DNA from: Bacillota bacterium
GTDB lineage: Bacteria > Bacillota_E > Sulfobacillia > Sulfobacillales > Sulfobacillaceae
Assembly (NCBI GenBank): GCA_021802225.1
Contig: JAKAAS010000099.1
Span: 1 to 6,733, forward strand
Length of the DNA stretch: 6,733 nt
Direction of reading: 5' to 3'
Shown here piece after piece: positions 5,685-6,733 of this stretch. The notes under the pieces were generated by a model, which was not told the origin of the DNA, did not search any database, and worked only from the letters and a program-made list of their open reading frames with translations. The translations under genes and the position numbers were made by a program. Each line of letters opens with the position of its first letter. The stretch's first letter is position 1.

Positions 5685-6711
5685 CCAGCGGCGGCCCCTC
5701 TTCTACCCAGCCTATCCGGTAGAGAGGAATCTTGGACTGGCGGAACGCGGCCTCTAACGGGGCGGCGTTCTCTTGTTTTACTGTGAAGAGAAGGCCGCCG
5801 GATGTGACAGCGTCCGCCAAGAGGGTCAGCGTGTTCACCCCGATCTTGGGCTCCGCATCGAGATGGGGGCGCACATAATCCAAGTTGCGCCGGCTGCCGG
5901 ACGGAAAACGGCCCTGGTCCGCCAACTCCCGCGCCCCCGGCAGCACAGGCACCCGGGAAGCCTCGATCGTGATGGCCACCCCGGCGCCCTCCGCCATCTC
6001 CCAGCTGTGGCCCAAAAGGCCGAAGCCTGTGACATCGGTGCAGGCGGTAGGGTCTCCCACCGTCTTGATGGCCTCGCTGGCAGCCTGGTTGAGGGTCGTC
6101 ATCATGGCAATCACGCTCTCGGTCATCTCCTGGCTGGCTTCCCCGTCCTTGACGGCTTTGATAACCACCCCGCTGCCAATCGGCTTGGACAGATACAGGA
6201 GATTGCCCACTTGAGCGGTGCTGTTGCGCCAGATGTGGTCGGGGTGGACCAGACCGGTCACGGCATATCCCATCTTCGGTTCAATGTCATCAATCGAATG
6301 CCCGCCCAACAGACGGCACGACGCCTGGTCCAGAATGGACTGGCCTCCTTGCAGCATGGCGCCGACTTCCTGAGGGGAGAGCACCCCTTCCGGAACGGCC
6401 AGCAAATTCAAGGCCGTCACGGGAACCCCGCCCATCGCATACACATCAGACAGGGAATTCGCTGCGGCAACTTTGCCGAACAGTTCCGGATCGTCCACCA
6501 CGGGCGTCAGAAAGTCCACGGTTTGCACCAGGGCCTGATCTGCCGTGAGGCGGTAAATGCCTGCGTCGTCGTGGGTTTCATTGCCCACCAGAACGTCAGG
6601 GTCCAGTGTCAGGCGGGGCGGCACAAAACTCAGTGCCATGGTTAGGTCCTCCGGACCTAACTTGCACCCTCATCCGGATTTGCTGGTCATCTGAGTTAAG
6701 CGCGGGTGCAT
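5668..6711 (-). CDS. selD: selenide, water dikinase SelD, selenocysteine-containing (in-frame TGA)
   Basis: SelD makes selenophosphate from selenide and ATP, the donor for selenocysteine synthesis and 2-selenouridine in tRNA. Translation stopping at TGA gives only 323 residues from ATG 6639 and lacks the catalytic loop. Reading TGA 6672-6670 as selenocysteine gives 347 residues, the same length as E. coli SelD. The N terminus is then MHPRLTQMTSKSGUGCKLGP, with Sec14 and K17 matching E. coli Cys17 and Lys20. Metal and ATP ligands are visible: D48/D49 in ETHDDA, D66 in VDF, D89 in LSDVYAMGG and D226 in TDVTGFGLLGH; the GGHSIDDIEPK loop (136-146) and TSGGLL (303-308) are also present. ATG 6711 follows a perfect AGGAGGTGA (6724-6716) with 7 nt spacing from GGAGG. 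A SECIS-like hairpin follows the TGA. Sec-type SelD is known in other bacteria, so the class is not new. SelB and tRNA-Sec must lie elsewhere in this genome. Confidence 0.93.
6633..6669 (-). promoter_or_regulatory. bacterial SECIS element for the selD UGA codon
   Basis: On the minus strand, GTTAGGTCC (6661-6653) pairs perfectly with GGACCTAAC (6649-6641), 9 bp, around loop GGA (6652-6650). The loop starts 17 nt after the TGA and begins with G, fitting the general bacterial SECIS pattern (short loop with a G in its first two positions, a fixed short distance from the UGA). A lower helix GTGC/GCAC (6667-6664/6636-6633) across an AA/CATG internal loop could extend the structure nearly to the UGA. 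Its expected role is binding SelB-GTP-Sec-tRNA. Confidence 0.85.
6637..6652 (-). promoter_or_regulatory. possible internal ribosome binding site and ATG within selD
   Basis: GGAGG (6652-6648), formed by the SECIS loop and the start of its 3' arm, is followed after 8 nt by ATG 6639-6637. It would initiate a 323-residue SelD without Sec14 and K17. It may be a coincidence of coding and SECIS constraints. It could easily mislead gene callers into accepting the short start. Confidence 0.35.
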
Positions 6712-6733
6712 AGCCTCACCTCCTAAAATTCGC

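Noticed and set aside
5668..6639. selD as a complete 323-aa gene starting at ATG 6639
   Set aside because: It lacks the catalytic loop with Cys/Sec and Lys. The upstream frame through TGA restores this loop with a better-supported start, so 6639 is kept only as a possible internal start.
5773..6645. Long plus-strand frame opposite selD (290 codons)
   Set aside because: It is the shadow of selD on the other strand. Its translation has no domain features, and selD is certain from its motifs.
6641..6661. selD 5' hairpin as an intrinsic terminator or attenuator
   Set aside because: No T-run follows on the minus strand (CATGG comes next). Its distance from the TGA fits a SECIS element.

Overview
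The window is a GC-rich (roughly 60% by eye) bacterial segment whose gene order, tRNA - tadA - tRNA-Ser - tRNA-Ser - SRP RNA - dnaX - ebfC - recR - bofA, matches the classical replication/recombination block of spore-forming Bacillota (Bacillus subtilis tadA-scr-dnaX-yaaK-recR-yaaL-bofA). BofA, the sigma-K checkpoint protein, points to an endospore former. The base composition and a selenocysteine-type selD suggest a high-GC, possibly thermophilic or acidophilic lineage rather than Bacillus itself. The genus cannot be fixed from this sequence alone.

Left part (1-960): tRNA-Arg(CCU), cut by 2 nt at the window edge; tadA; tRNA-Ser(CGA); tRNA-Ser(GGA); and a small SRP RNA that ends about 20 nt before the dnaX ribosome binding site. 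This is a translation and protein-targeting cluster. Middle part (963-3481): dnaX, ebfC and recR lie head to tail with gaps of 18 and 2 nt, presumably one operon, and are followed by a terminator-like hairpin. Positions 3482-3873 contain no convincing gene; yaaL, which normally sits here, is absent or reduced to a doubtful remnant. bofA then has its own ribosome binding site, next to a small hairpin. gltX follows, with a candidate sigma-A promoter overlapping the bofA stop codon.

Right part (5668-6733, minus strand): selD converges on gltX and overlaps it tail to tail by 17 bp. The most informative point in the window is here. The open reading frame found by ordinary translation (start at 6639, 323 aa) lacks the SelD catalytic loop. 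Reading upstream through an in-frame TGA at 6672-6670 restores it as SGUGCK, gives a 347-residue protein, and reaches an ATG at 6711 behind a perfect AGGAGGTGA. A 9-bp hairpin with a GGA loop lies 17 nt after the TGA and fits a bacterial SECIS element. SelD here is therefore very probably a selenoprotein that makes the selenium donor for its own synthesis. The SECIS hairpin also holds a GGAGG placed 8 nt before an internal ATG, so a shorter form without the catalytic loop is conceivable.
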